This document shows positions 9,875 to 19,489 of a stretch of DNA of 36,354 bases, one piece after another. Every line of letters starts with the position of its first letter. Positions within the stretch are counted from its first letter, which is position 1. Location: positions 1 through 36,354 of the forward strand of contig JALFAW010000198.1 in assembly GCA_022773305.1 (NCBI GenBank), given 5' to 3'. This stretch comes from Spirochaetia bacterium. GTDB lineage: Bacteria; Spirochaetota; Spirochaetia; Treponematales; Treponemataceae. Both the position numbers and the translations under genes were made by a program. The notes below the pieces were generated by a model, which saw nothing but the letters and a program-made list of their open reading frames with translations, was not told the DNA's origin and did not search any database.

Positions 9875-10938
9875 TTTTTTATTTGTATTTCTTTTTATTT
9901 TTAGTATTATTCTCATACGGGAAAACCGCTGTTTTTCAAGATAAAAAAGAAAATTTTTGGACACTTGACTATGTGCGCATATTCTTTTTTGCATTAGTAA
10001 TTTCTGTGTTTTTAGGAATTCGAGATTTAAGTATAGGATGTGATTCTGGTACTTATGTAAAAATATTTCAAGATCCCAAATCGTATAATGCTGAGATAGA
10101 AAAAGGGTTTGCTTTTATAAATAAGTTGCTTGGATATTTGAGTAAAAATGGGAACTTCTATTTATTTTCCATAAGTTTTTTTATTGCCTTTATGCAAGTG
10201 TTATGTTACTACAAAATAAGTAATGAGAATTACTTGATGTATTCTATACTGTATTTATCTTTTTTCTATTTTTACCAATTTCATCTAAATATTATGCGAG
10301 AGGGATTAGCAATTACGTTTGTTACTTTTGCATTTATTCTATATAGGAAAAGAAAATTTAAATTGTACTTTTTATTTACATTAATAGCTTGCACATTACA
10401 TATTACAGCATTAATAGGTTTTTTGTATCCTGTGTTTTATAAAATCAACAAAACGAAATTTACTTCTGTTTTCTATATGATAATTACAATTGTATTATTG
10501 TTTACACCTCTTGTTTCTAGATTTATTGCTTTTATTCCAGAGGTTCATTGGTCAATTTCTAAAATAAAATGGTATTTTGTAATTGCTGATCCAGTACGTA
10601 TCAAGCAGACTCATTTAATTTCTTTTTCAATTATCTTTTTATTTATTTTAAATTATTCAAAAATGGAGAAATCTTCATGTTTTGATTTATATAAATTTTA
10701 TATAGTTTTTTTTGCATTTATTTCTATTTTTGGTGAATGTGTTCTTGTTTATGACAGATTTTATTTTTATTTGCAGGTTTTAGAACCAATTTTGATTTAT
10801 GAATTTAGAGTTTTATTCAAAGAGAAAAGAGTATTTAATGTTTTGATTTTATTTTTTTCTTTTTTAATGAGCTTATTTACAATTTTTATTTGGGGGAGTA
10901 GAAATTTTATTACGCCGTATAAAATAGGCATTTTATAA
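9871..10938 (+). CDS. EpsG/Wzy-like polysaccharide polymerase
   Basis: 355-aa polytopic membrane protein; 'IRDLSIGCDSGTYVKIF' and 'FYFYQFHLNIMREGLAITFVTFAF' typical of EpsG. Confidence 0.8.
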   Translation: MIFYLYFFLFLVLFSYGKTAVFQDKKENFWTLDYVRIFFFALVISVFLGIRDLSIGCDSGTYVKIFQDPKSYNAEIEKGFAFINKLLGYLSKNGNFYLFSISFFIAFMQVLCYYKISNENYLMYSILYLSFFYFYQFHLNIMREGLAITFVTFAFILYRKRKFKLYFLFTLIACTLHITALIGFLYPVFYKINKTKFTSVFYMIITIVLLFTPLVSRFIAFIPEVHWSISKIKWYFVIADPVRIKQTHLISFSIIFLFILNYSKMEKSSCFDLYKFYIVFFAFISIFGECVLVYDRFYFYLQVLEPILIYEFRVLFKEKRVFNVLILFFSFLMSLFTIFIWGSRNFITPYKIGIL

Positions 10939-10950
10939 TTGAGGTAAGAA

Positions 10951-11604
10951 ATGAGATTAGGTTATGTTGATACAAAAAAATATAGAATTATGTTATTTTT
11001 TGATCTTTTCTCTAAAGTGTTTAGAGGGGAATTGTATAAAATAAATAAAATAAAATCTTCAAGTTTTATTGCTATAGGAAACAATGTCTGTATTCATGGT
11101 AATAAAAGAGATTTTATTGTAGGTAAAAATGTGAAAATAGAAAGTGGAGCGTATATACAGACTGTTTCTACTAATGGAATTATGTTTTCGGATAATGTTA
11201 CAGTTTGTCAGAATGCTATAATACGTCCTTCGGGTTTTTATGGTGGAAATTTAGGATGGGGGCTGATTGTTGGTCATCATTCATCAATTGGAGCTGCTAG
11301 TTATATAGGTTGTTCTGGAAAAATTATAATTGGAAATAATGTAATGATAGGCCCACATTGTACTATGATTGCCGAAAATCATAATTTTGCAAAGTTAGAT
11401 ATTGATATGAATAAACAAGGTGTTTCCAATAAGGGGATCGAGATTAAGGATAATGTCTGGATTGGTGCAAACGTAACAATATTGGATGGTGTTACTGTTG
11501 AAAGTGGCTGTATATTGGCGGCAGGTACTGTTTTGACCAAATCGACTGAACCAAATGGAATATATGCAGGTGTTCCTGCAAAAAGAATAAAGGATCGTGT
11601 ATGA
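10951..11604 (+). CDS. Acyltransferase (left-handed beta-helix, maltose/galactoside acetyltransferase-like)
   Basis: Hexapeptide repeats with 'NVMIGPHCTMIAENHNF' and 'NVWIGANVTILDGVTVESGCILAAGTVLTKS...GIYAGVPAKRIK'. Confidence 0.85.
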   Translation: MRLGYVDTKKYRIMLFFDLFSKVFRGELYKINKIKSSSFIAIGNNVCIHGNKRDFIVGKNVKIESGAYIQTVSTNGIMFSDNVTVCQNAIIRPSGFYGGNLGWGLIVGHHSSIGAASYIGCSGKIIIGNNVMIGPHCTMIAENHNFAKLDIDMNKQGVSNKGIEIKDNVWIGANVTILDGVTVESGCILAAGTVLTKSTEPNGIYAGVPAKRIKDRV

Positions 11605-12713
11605 AATTGTTATTTATTCATCCTTCTGTAGAATTATATGGTGCAGATAAAATATTGCTATATATTTTAGAAATTCTTCATAAAGATAATGAGATTACAG
11701 TTTTACTTCCTAAGGATGGTATACTTGTTCAGTATATAAAAAATATATCATCAAAAATTGATATTGTTCTTAGAGAAGATATGCCTATTGTTCATTCAAA
11801 AATAGGTATCAAAAAGTTAATCACACTTCCGTTGTGGATAAGAAAGTTTTCAACTGTATTTGAAAAATCTAGTTTTGATTTTGTATATTGCAATACTTTG
11901 GCTACGGTTCCATTGTTGTTTACAAATTGGTCAAAAATTAAAATTTGTCATGTTCATGAGATAATCGAAAATTCTATTTTGAATTTTGGATTTTCTCTAT
12001 TATTGAAATTTGGGGCAAGTAAAGTTATATGTGTTTCAGAACATGTTAAGCAGCATCTTTTATTTTCAAAAAAATACACAGTAGTTCACAATGGAATTCC
12101 TGACTTAACACAAGGCAAAATTTTTGAAAATGAAAAAAAGAATTCATATAAAGTACGTTTCGTTTTGCCAGGACGTTATATGCCGAAAAAAGGACAATGG
12201 TTTCTTGTTGAAGCATTAAAAAAACTGTCAGAAGATGAATTGAATAAATGCGAATTTCTGCTTTATGGAAGTCCGCCTCCAAATCGACTTGAATTAGGCG
12301 AAGAATTGAAAACTTTGGTAAATTCTTCAAATCTCACGTCATATGTTCATCTTTTTCCGTTTACAAATGATATAAATGAAATATATGAGAATGCAGATGT
12401 AATATTGATACCAAGTATAATGGCAGATCCTTTTCCTACGACAGTTTTGGAGGCAATGATGTTTTCTAAACCATTGATTTCAACAAATCATGGTGGATCC
12501 AGTGAAATTATTGAGGATAATTTTGGAAAATTGATTTCTCCAAATGATACAGATGCATTTGCAAATGCTATAAGACACTTTATCGAAAATACTAGTTGTA
12601 TTTGTGAATTTGGAAAAAATGCTCGGAAGAAATATGATAATTATCTTACTGTTAATCATTTTAAAGATAGATTTATAAATGAGTTATTTGGGGATAGATA
12701 TGAAAAAAATTAA
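11601..12713 (+). CDS. Family 4 glycosyltransferase
   Basis: 'FIHPSVELYGADKILL', 'VVHNGIPD', 'PGRYMPKKGQWFLVEAL', 'ADPFPTTVLEAMMFSKPLISTNHGGSSEII'. Confidence 0.9.
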   Translation: MKLLFIHPSVELYGADKILLYILEILHKDNEITVLLPKDGILVQYIKNISSKIDIVLREDMPIVHSKIGIKKLITLPLWIRKFSTVFEKSSFDFVYCNTLATVPLLFTNWSKIKICHVHEIIENSILNFGFSLLLKFGASKVICVSEHVKQHLLFSKKYTVVHNGIPDLTQGKIFENEKKNSYKVRFVLPGRYMPKKGQWFLVEALKKLSEDELNKCEFLLYGSPPPNRLELGEELKTLVNSSNLTSYVHLFPFTNDINEIYENADVILIPSIMADPFPTTVLEAMMFSKPLISTNHGGSSEIIEDNFGKLISPNDTDAFANAIRHFIENTSCICEFGKNARKKYDNYLTVNHFKDRFINELFGDRYEKN

Positions 12714-13767
12714 TATTATCGGTACTGTTGGCGTTCCTGCTTGTTATGGTGGTTTTGAATCTCTTGTAGAAAATATATTGGATTATACACCGATAGATGT
12801 TGAATATACAGTTTTTTGCACAAGTCAGAAATATGAAAATAAATTAGAGACATATAAGGGTGCAAAACTTATTTATTTGGATTTAAATGCTAATGGTAAA
12901 GACAGTATCATGTATGATTATAAATCTATGAAAATGTCTTTAGATGCAGATATAATGCTCATTCTTGGTGTAAGTGGTTGTATATTTCTTCCATTTATTC
13001 GAAAAAAATTTAAAGGAAAAATTGTTACAAATATTGACGGTCTTGAATGGAAACGTGATAAGTGGAATCCGTTGGCCAAGTGGTTATTACATACATCGGA
13101 AAAACTTGCTGTGAAATATTCTGATGTGGTAATTGGTGATAATAAAGGAATTACTGATTATGTAAAAGAAGCGTATGGTAAAGATGCTGTTTTAATTGCT
13201 TATGGTGGAGACCACGCTACAAAAATTACTGATGATTCTTTATATGAAAAATATCCGTATATGAAGGATCCTTATTCTGTAACAGTATGCAGAATTGAAC
13301 CTGAAAATAATATTCACATAATCCTAGAAGCATTTAGTAAGATGCCAGATAATCAATTAGTAATGGTTGGAAACTGGAAAAATAGTGAATATGGGGTTTC
13401 CTTAAAACAACAGTATTCAAATTACGATAATATTCATTTATTGGGTCCTATTTATGAAAGTCATGAGATAAACTGGATTCGTTCAAATGCAAGCCTTTAT
13501 GTTCATGGACATAGTGCCGGAGGAACTAATCCAAGTTTAGTTGAAGCAATGAATCTTGGTCTTCCAATAATTGCATTTGATTGTGTTTATAATAGGGCTA
13601 CTACACACGAGAGTTGTTTATATTGGAAACAAAATGATGATATTGTAAATATATTGAATAGTAAGAAAGATTCTTTTAAATCAATTTCGCGAGATATGAA
13701 GGAAATAGGTTTAAAAGAGTATTCCTGGAAAAAAATTGCAGAAGAATATAATAATTTATGGAGGTAG
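12700..13767 (+). CDS. DUF1972-containing glycosyltransferase (rhamnosyltransferase-like)
   Basis: '[23 protein letters not shown]...[20 protein letters not shown]' is the DUF1972 signature; in-frame ATG at 12700 preferred over 12679. Confidence 0.85.
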   Translation: MKKINIIGTVGVPACYGGFESLVENILDYTPIDVEYTVFCTSQKYENKLETYKGAKLIYLDLNANGKDSIMYDYKSMKMSLDADIMLILGVSGCIFLPFIRKKFKGKIVTNIDGLEWKRDKWNPLAKWLLHTSEKLAVKYSDVVIGDNKGITDYVKEAYGKDAVLIAYGGDHATKITDDSLYEKYPYMKDPYSVTVCRIEPENNIHIILEAFSKMPDNQLVMVGNWKNSEYGVSLKQQYSNYDNIHLLGPIYESHEINWIRSNASLYVHGHSAGGTNPSLVEAMNLGLPIIAFDCVYNRATTHESCLYWKQNDDIVNILNSKKDSFKSISRDMKEIGLKEYSWKKIAEEYNNLWR

Positions 13768-13771
13768 TAAT

Positions 13772-14659
13772 ATGAAAGGCATAATTCTTGCCGGAGGTTC
13801 TGGAACTCGTTTATATCCAATTACAAAAGCTGTTAGTAAACAGATTTTGCCAATTTATGACAAACCAATGATTTATTATCCATTAAGCTGTCTTATGCTT
13901 GCAGGAATTCGTGAAGTTTTAATTATTTCAACACCCCGAGATTTACCAACTTTTAAAGAACTTTTCGGCGCCGGAGAATGGCTTGGAATGCATTTTGAAT
14001 ATGCCATTCAGGACAAACCAAGAGGTCTTGCCGATGCATTTATTGTTGGTAAAGATTTTATTGGCAATGATGATGTTGCTCTTGTTCTTGGTGATAATAT
14101 TTTCTATGGGCAGAGCTTTACAGCTACACTTAAATCTGCTGCAAAGAAAATCGCTGAACAGAAAGGGGCTGTAATTTTTGGTTACTATGTTGCTGATCCA
14201 ACTGCTTATGGCGTTGTTGAATTTGATGAGGATGGAAATGCTCTTGGTATTGAAGAAAAACCTGCAAATCCAAAATCAAATTATGCTGTCCCTGGACTTT
14301 ACTTTTATGATAATTCTGTTGTGGAAATTGCTGCAAATGTAAAACCTAGTGCTCGTGGTGAAATTGAGATTACTGCTGTAAATAATGAATATCTTGCTCG
14401 AAAACAGCTAAAAGTTGAACTTCTTGGTCGTGGTATGGCTTGGCTTGATACTGGAACTTACGAAGGTCTTCAGGAAGCTGGTAACTTTGTTGCAACCATT
14501 CAGAAACGTCAGGGATTCTATGTTGCCTGTCTTGAAGAAATTGCTTACAACAACAAATGGATTACAAAAGAACATCTTTTGGAAATGGCTAAGGGTTATA
14601 AGACTGAATACGGCCGTTATCTTGAATTTATTGCGAACATGAACATTAATTACGAATGA
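13772..14659 (+). CDS. rfbA: Glucose-1-phosphate thymidylyltransferase
   Basis: '[55 protein letters not shown]' canonical RfbA; RBS GGAGG upstream of ATG 13772. Confidence 0.97.
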   Translation: MKGIILAGGSGTRLYPITKAVSKQILPIYDKPMIYYPLSCLMLAGIREVLIISTPRDLPTFKELFGAGEWLGMHFEYAIQDKPRGLADAFIVGKDFIGNDDVALVLGDNIFYGQSFTATLKSAAKKIAEQKGAVIFGYYVADPTAYGVVEFDEDGNALGIEEKPANPKSNYAVPGLYFYDNSVVEIAANVKPSARGEIEITAVNNEYLARKQLKVELLGRGMAWLDTGTYEGLQEAGNFVATIQKRQGFYVACLEEIAYNNKWITKEHLLEMAKGYKTEYGRYLEFIANMNINYE

Positions 14660-14785
14660 GGAGTGAGGAATTAGGATAACTGTTTAATTAGGAATTAGGA
14701 AGTAGGAATGAGGAATTGGGGACAACCTTAATTCATCATTCCTGACTCTTCTTTCCTAATTCAGCTTTCCTAATTCCTAAGTTAA
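14659..14785. repeat. GGAATTAGGA-type imperfect inverted repeat without an ORF
   Basis: TTAGGAATTAGGAA at 14688-14701 is matched by its reverse complement at 14767-14780; AGGAGTGAGGAATTAGGA at 14659-14676 recurs exactly at 15381-15398. Confidence 0.8.
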
Positions 14786-14787
14786 AT

Positions 14788-15378
14788 ATGGCATTTGAGT
14801 TTAAGAAGTGTGATATTGATGGGTTGTATGAAATTCAGCCTAAGATTTTTGGTGATAACCGTGGATATTTCTTGGAAACTTATTCTAAGAAAGATTTCTT
14901 TGAAGCTGGTCTTACAATGAAGTTTGTTCAGGATAATCAGTCTAAGTCTACAAAGAATGTTTTGCGTGGGCTTCATTTTCAGACAAAACATCCACAGGGA
15001 AAGCTTGTTCGTGCTTTGGAAGGTAAAGTTTATGATGTGGCTGTAGACCTCCGTTTGGGAAGTGCAACTTTTGGAAAGTATTACGGCGTTATTCTTGATA
15101 GCGAAAAGCAGAATATGTTCTATATTCCAGAAGGCTTTGCACACGGATTCTGCGTTTTAACTGAAACTGCAACTTTTGCTTATAAATGTACAGATTTCTA
15201 TCATCCAGAAGACGAGGGCGGCTTAATGTGGAATGATCCTGCAATAGGAATTGACTGGGAATCAATTCTTCCGGGTATCACATCAAATGCAAATCTTAGC
15301 GAAAAAGATAAAAAACATGCTCCGTTTAGTTTGGAGAAAAAGTATTTTGATTTAAATGCTAAATGGATAGGGGAATAA
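14788..15378 (+). CDS. rfbC: dTDP-4-dehydrorhamnose 3,5-epimerase
   Basis: 'DIDGLYEIQPKIFGDNRGYFLETYSKKDF...SKSTKNVLRGLHFQTKHPQGKLVRALEGKVYDVAVDLR'. Confidence 0.97.
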   Translation: MAFEFKKCDIDGLYEIQPKIFGDNRGYFLETYSKKDFFEAGLTMKFVQDNQSKSTKNVLRGLHFQTKHPQGKLVRALEGKVYDVAVDLRLGSATFGKYYGVILDSEKQNMFYIPEGFAHGFCVLTETATFAYKCTDFYHPEDEGGLMWNDPAIGIDWESILPGITSNANLSEKDKKHAPFSLEKKYFDLNAKWIGE

Positions 15379-15785
15379 TTAGGAGTGAGGAATTAGGAAG
15401 TAGGAATTATGAGTGATAATATTTTACTTGATAAGTCCAAAGCTTTTGCTCTTCGAATAATTAAGATGTATAAATATCTTACGGAAGAGAAAAAAGAATA
15501 TATACTTTCTAAACAAGTTCTTCGTTCTGGAACTAGCATTGGTGCTAATGCAAGAGAAGCTTCTAGAGGTCAATCTAAGGCTGATTTTTATGCAAAGTTA
15601 TACATCTCTTTGAAAGAAGCGGATGAAACACAATATTGGTTGGAACTGCTTTATGAAAGTGGTTATCTTCCTGAAAAAGAATACAAAACTATTTATGAGG
15701 AATGCGAAGAGTTGGTTAGACTTCTAGTTTCTATTACAAAGAATCAAAAAAAGAATTCCTAATTCCTCCTTCCTAATTCCTAATT
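15377..15785 (+). mobile_element. Putative IVS-like cassette: four-helix-bundle ORF flanked by 32-bp imperfect terminal inverted repeats
   Basis: Left arm 15377-15408 versus reverse complement of right arm 15754-15785 agree at 27/32 positions; ORF 15409-15762 fills the interior. Confidence 0.65.
15409..15762 (+). CDS. Four helix bundle protein (S23/23S rRNA intervening-sequence protein family)
   Basis: 'SKAFALRIIKMYKYL...SKQVLRSGTSIGANAREASRGQSKADFYAKLYISLKEADETQYWLELLYESGYL...CEELVRLLVSITK'. Confidence 0.93.
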   Translation: MSDNILLDKSKAFALRIIKMYKYLTEEKKEYILSKQVLRSGTSIGANAREASRGQSKADFYAKLYISLKEADETQYWLELLYESGYLPEKEYKTIYEECEELVRLLVSITKNQKKNS

Positions 15786-15797
15786 TAAGGAGTTTAT

Positions 15798-16919
15798 ATG
15801 AGAAAACTTAAGAACATATTAATCACTGGCGGTGCAGGTTTTATTGGTTGTAACTTCATCCATTATTTGTTTGGATTAAGTAACAGCGGAACAGACCTAT
15901 TTGGTGATGCAAACTTTACAGGTAATGTTGTAAACGTAGACTGCCTTACATACGCAGGAAACCTTGAATCTCTTAAAGATGTTGAAGAGAAGTTCGGTGG
16001 AAAAAGATATTTCTTTGAGAAAGTTGACATCTGTGACCGTACTGAGATTGAACGTATTTTCAAACAGTATGATATCGACACTGTAATTCACTTTGCTGCT
16101 GAAAGTCATGTAGACCGTTCTATTCTTGGACCTGAAGCTTTCATGAAGACAAACGTAATGGGAACTTACACTTTGCTTGATGTTGCCCGCAATTACTGGA
16201 AGTGTTCTTTAGACAATATCCGTGATGATGTTCTTTTCCATCACATTTCCACTGATGAAGTTTATGGTTCTCTTGGTGAAACTGGATATTTCTTAGAAAC
16301 AACACCTTATGATCCTCGTTCTCCATATTCTTCTTCAAAGGCAAGTTCTGACCACATTGTTATGGCGTATTATCACACTTATGGTCTTCCAATCACTTTG
16401 TCTAACTGTACAAACAACTATGGTCCATTCCAGTTCCCAGAAAAACTTCTTCCATTGATGATTTCTAACATTAAGAACGGAAAGAACCTTCCTGTTTATG
16501 GAAAAGGAGACAATATCCGCGACTGGATTTATGTTGAAGACCATAATCGTGGTGTTTGGGAAATCGTAAACAAGTCTCCAGCTGGTGAAAAATGGAATCT
16601 TGGTGGTGAAAACGAATGGCAGAACATCAAACTTTTGAATGAAGTAATTGATTTGACATCAAAGGAAATCGGTAAGTCTGCTGAAGAAGTTCGTGCAACT
16701 ATCACTTATGTAAAAGATCGTCCAGGTCATGACAAGCGTTATGCCATCGATTGTACAAAGGCAAAAACTAAGCTTGGGTGGGAAAGAAAAATGACTTTTG
16801 AGCAGGGCTTACTTGCAACAATCAAATGGTATTTGAATCACGAAGAATGGATGAATCATATTCTTTCTGGTGACTACAAAAACTGGGTTGCAAAAAATTA
16901 TACAGAGCAGGGTAGATAA
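15798..16919 (+). CDS. rfbB: dTDP-glucose 4,6-dehydratase
   Basis: 'ILITGGAGFIGCNFIHYLF...HFAAESHVDRSI...HISTDEVYGSLG...PYSSSKASSDH...TNNYGPFQFPEKLLPLMI'. Confidence 0.97.
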   Translation: MRKLKNILITGGAGFIGCNFIHYLFGLSNSGTDLFGDANFTGNVVNVDCLTYAGNLESLKDVEEKFGGKRYFFEKVDICDRTEIERIFKQYDIDTVIHFAAESHVDRSILGPEAFMKTNVMGTYTLLDVARNYWKCSLDNIRDDVLFHHISTDEVYGSLGETGYFLETTPYDPRSPYSSSKASSDHIVMAYYHTYGLPITLSNCTNNYGPFQFPEKLLPLMISNIKNGKNLPVYGKGDNIRDWIYVEDHNRGVWEIVNKSPAGEKWNLGGENEWQNIKLLNEVIDLTSKEIGKSAEEVRATITYVKDRPGHDKRYAIDCTKAKTKLGWERKMTFEQGLLATIKWYLNHEEWMNHILSGDYKNWVAKNYTEQGR

Positions 16920-16921
16920 AA

Positions 16922-17812
16922 ATGATTTGGGTAATCGGTTATAAGGGTATGCTTGGCAGTGAAATCTGCCGGCAACTTACTGAAAATAATATTCAATTTG
17001 TAAGATCTGATGTTGATGTAGATATAACAGATATTGAAGCATTGGATCAATTTGCTAAATGTTGGGCTGTGACTTGGATAATCAATTGTGCAGCGTATAC
17101 TGCTGTTGATAAAGCTGAATCTGATATAGAATTAGCCCACAAGCTTAATGTTGAGGGACCAGAAAATATAGCTAAGGTTGCAAAAAAATATGGTGCAAAA
17201 TTAATCCATATATCTACAGATTATGTCTTCGATGGTACAGGTGACACTCCTCGTACTGAAGATATGCCTGTTGCTCCGATTGGTGTTTACGGTGTAACAA
17301 AGGCTAAAGGAGAAGAAGCTGTACGAAATAATACTGATAAATATTATATCCTTCGTACTGCATGGCTTTACGGTTGGGCTGGCAAGAACTTTGTTTATAC
17401 CATGATTCGAGCAATGAATACTCACGATGCAGTGAAAGTTGTCAATGACCAGAAAGGAACTCCAACTTTTGCCGGTGATCTGGCTAAAGTCATCCTTCAG
17501 ATTATTGATGATAAGACTGTTTCATATGGTACTTATCATGTAACAGATTTAGGCGAAATTACTTGGTGGGATTTTACAAACGAAATCAAGAAACAGGGAA
17601 TTGAAGCTGGATGGATAAATGAAAAAGGTAAAAACTGTGTTGTTAATCCTTGTACAACTGATGAATATCCAACTCCGGCTAAACGTCCTGCTTATTCTGT
17701 TTTGAGTAAAGATAAGATTCAAGATACCTTAGGTATTACTCTTCCTGACTGGAAAGAAAGTCTGTCAAAATTTTTACACTCAGAATTATTTGATAAATCA
17801 AGAATTGAATAA
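16922..17812 (+). CDS. rfbD: dTDP-4-dehydrorhamnose reductase
   Basis: 'VIGYKGMLGSEICRQL...INCAAYTAVDKAESD...STDYVFDGTGDTPRTE...YGVTKAKGEEAVR...RTAWLYGWAGKNFV'. Confidence 0.96.
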   Translation: MIWVIGYKGMLGSEICRQLTENNIQFVRSDVDVDITDIEALDQFAKCWAVTWIINCAAYTAVDKAESDIELAHKLNVEGPENIAKVAKKYGAKLIHISTDYVFDGTGDTPRTEDMPVAPIGVYGVTKAKGEEAVRNNTDKYYILRTAWLYGWAGKNFVYTMIRAMNTHDAVKVVNDQKGTPTFAGDLAKVILQIIDDKTVSYGTYHVTDLGEITWWDFTNEIKKQGIEAGWINEKGKNCVVNPCTTDEYPTPAKRPAYSVLSKDKIQDTLGITLPDWKESLSKFLHSELFDKSRIE

Positions 17813-17970
17813 TTGGTAAAAAAAGGGGGCTGTTCAAAATTCAAAACTCGACATTTGTCTTTATAGTTAAAATTTGCAAATAATTCATCGCTTTCTGTTG
17901 AAGTTGGAGTTAGCAGCACTACGATAGGGTGTTGGAGAGTCTGCTTTGAATAGAAACTCCTTCCCAGATG

Positions 17971-18351
17971 CTCAGGGATCCGCTTCTTGGAAACGTGTTT
18001 GAAAATATGGTTGTGCTTGAAGCTTTATAAGAATCTCTTAATTCAACAGTTGCCAAAAATCTTTATTTTTTCAGAAATAGCAACGGATTGGAGATTGACC
18101 TTTTGAAAAAGCAAGGAGAATCGTTGTCTTTGTTTGAAATTAAAAGCGGAAAAGCTCTTGATAAAAAATTTATTCGAAGCATTAAGAATTTTAGAATGCA
18201 CTATCCTGACTTACAGGGAAATGATGTTCCTGGTACTGTAATTTATTCTGGTGAAGATGTTCCTTCATTTGATGGTGTGTCTTTTGTAAATTACAAAAAA
18301 ACGGCAAGCCTTTTTTCTTCCAGGAAAGAAAAGTTTCGGTTAGAGTTTTAA
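17971..18351 (+). pseudogene. C-terminal remnant of a DUF4143-type AAA ATPase
   Basis: In-frame 'LRDPLLGNVFENMVVLEAL*ESLNSTVAKNLYFFRNSNGLEIDLLKKQGESLSLFEIKSGKALDKKF' with an internal stop and no N-terminal ATPase domain. Confidence 0.75.
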
Positions 18352-18430
18352 GGGATGCAAGTGTTTTTCTTCTCTATTATACATATTTTATCTAATTGAA
18401 ATTAGTCGAATCATAATTAGATAGAATGTG

Positions 18431-18475
18431 TGGCAAGGATTGGAAGGGCTGGCGTAGCCAGTTCCGAAGCGTAGC
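18431..18475 (+). repeat. 45-bp dispersed repeat, inverted copy at 35751-35795
   Basis: 43/45 identity to the reverse complement of 35751-35795. Confidence 0.9.
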
Positions 18476-18630
18476 AGAAAAATCATTCATTCAAGTGGTG
18501 CATTGTTGATAACTGCTAAATGCATGATTCAGGGTGTGAAGAAAATGGCAGAGATTATAAAAATGTGATGTGATTTGAATGTTTGGTATTAAACTACCAG
18601 GATAATTGGTATAACTGTATGTAACTTTAA

Positions 18631-18667
18631 AGACTCCGTCAGATTAACCTGGCGGAGTCTTTTTTTA
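18631..18667 (+). terminator. Intrinsic-terminator-like hairpin
   Basis: AGACTCCG...CGGAGTCT 8-bp stem followed by seven T. Confidence 0.75.
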
Positions 18668-18675
18668 TGCTAAAA

Positions 18676-19074
18676 TTACAATGCTAAAAATGGTCTGTTG
18701 AACACTTTCTGTAGTTTATACAGAGTCTCTAGCGTTGGATTTGTTTTATGGGGATTTTCCAGTCTCTGATACTGCTGATAAGTCATGCCAGCTTTTGCAG
18801 CAACTTCCTTTTGAGAATGTCCGGCACGAGCTTTACGAAGCTCAATTGCAAATGCAACTTTAGGAGATACTTCTATAGGGTAGCCACCAGTGTATTTTGG
18901 GTCAGAAATAGGATATCCGTTATCAAGATGAGAAGCAAGAATTCCGTTAAGAACATCTTGTGCCATGAAAAGGGCTTCTTCTTGTGTTTCTCCCATAGAG
19001 ATTGCATTTGACATATCTGGAAAACGAACAATAAATTTTCCATCTTCGTTTGTGATGTTGCAGTTATATGTCAT
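18676..19074 (-). CDS. hicB: HicB-family antitoxin with C-terminal HTH
   Basis: 'YNCNITNEDGKFIVRFPDMSNAISMGETQEEALFMAQDVLNGIL' HicB fold plus 'HSQKEVAAKAGMTYQQYQRLENP' HTH; overlaps hicA. Confidence 0.92.
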   Translation of the reverse strand: MTYNCNITNEDGKFIVRFPDMSNAISMGETQEEALFMAQDVLNGILASHLDNGYPISDPKYTGGYPIEVSPKVAFAIELRKARAGHSQKEVAAKAGMTYQQYQRLENPHKTNPTLETLYKLQKVFNRPFLAL

Positions 19075-19292
19075 TTCTTAACCTCCTTCAGTGTTTTTGG
19101 GTCAATATTGGCTTCTTTTAAAATTTCCTTTGCAAAGAAACCTAAATCATCATCTTTTCCCTTATGGAGCGGAACCGGCACAGAGCGAGAATAACCAGCT
19201 TTTTTGAAAATATGATGTGAACTTTCAATACGGTCTAGTTTCCAACCGTTTTTCTTCAATATTTTCATTACCTGTTTTGCCGTCATTCCCAT
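19071..19292 (-). CDS. hicA: HicA-family toxin
   Basis: 'MTAKQVMKILKKNGWKLDRIESSHHIFKKAGYSRSVPVPLHKGKDDDLGFFAKEILKEANI'. Confidence 0.92.
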   Translation of the reverse strand: MGMTAKQVMKILKKNGWKLDRIESSHHIFKKAGYSRSVPVPLHKGKDDDLGFFAKEILKEANIDPKTLKEVKK

Positions 19293-19489
19293 AATCAAAA
19301 TATACAACTTTTATGTTGTATTGTCAAATTTAAATAGGATAGAATCATCATTTTTCTGCTTCCCGAGTTCCGATAAATCTTTTTGAAAAAAGTTTCGCAG
19401 GATTTAAGAAGAAAATTAGTGACAAGTTAAAAGATGCATGAATTCAATAATTATATTCTTGCTCTGTTCCTTTTGCTTGTGCAGCATTC

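Noticed and set aside
14782-15144. 120-aa minus-strand ORF
   Set aside because: Antisense to rfbC with no recognisable domain; codon shadow of a real gene.
14659-15785. CRISPR array
   Set aside because: GGAATTAGGA repeats are short, degenerate and in inverted arms, without regular spacers or cas genes.
15798-15960. Apparent extra segment in the RfbB N-terminus (GLSNSGTDLFGDANFTGN)
   Set aside because: Longer than common RfbB proteins at this point but lacks palindromic DNA and probably reflects lineage variation.
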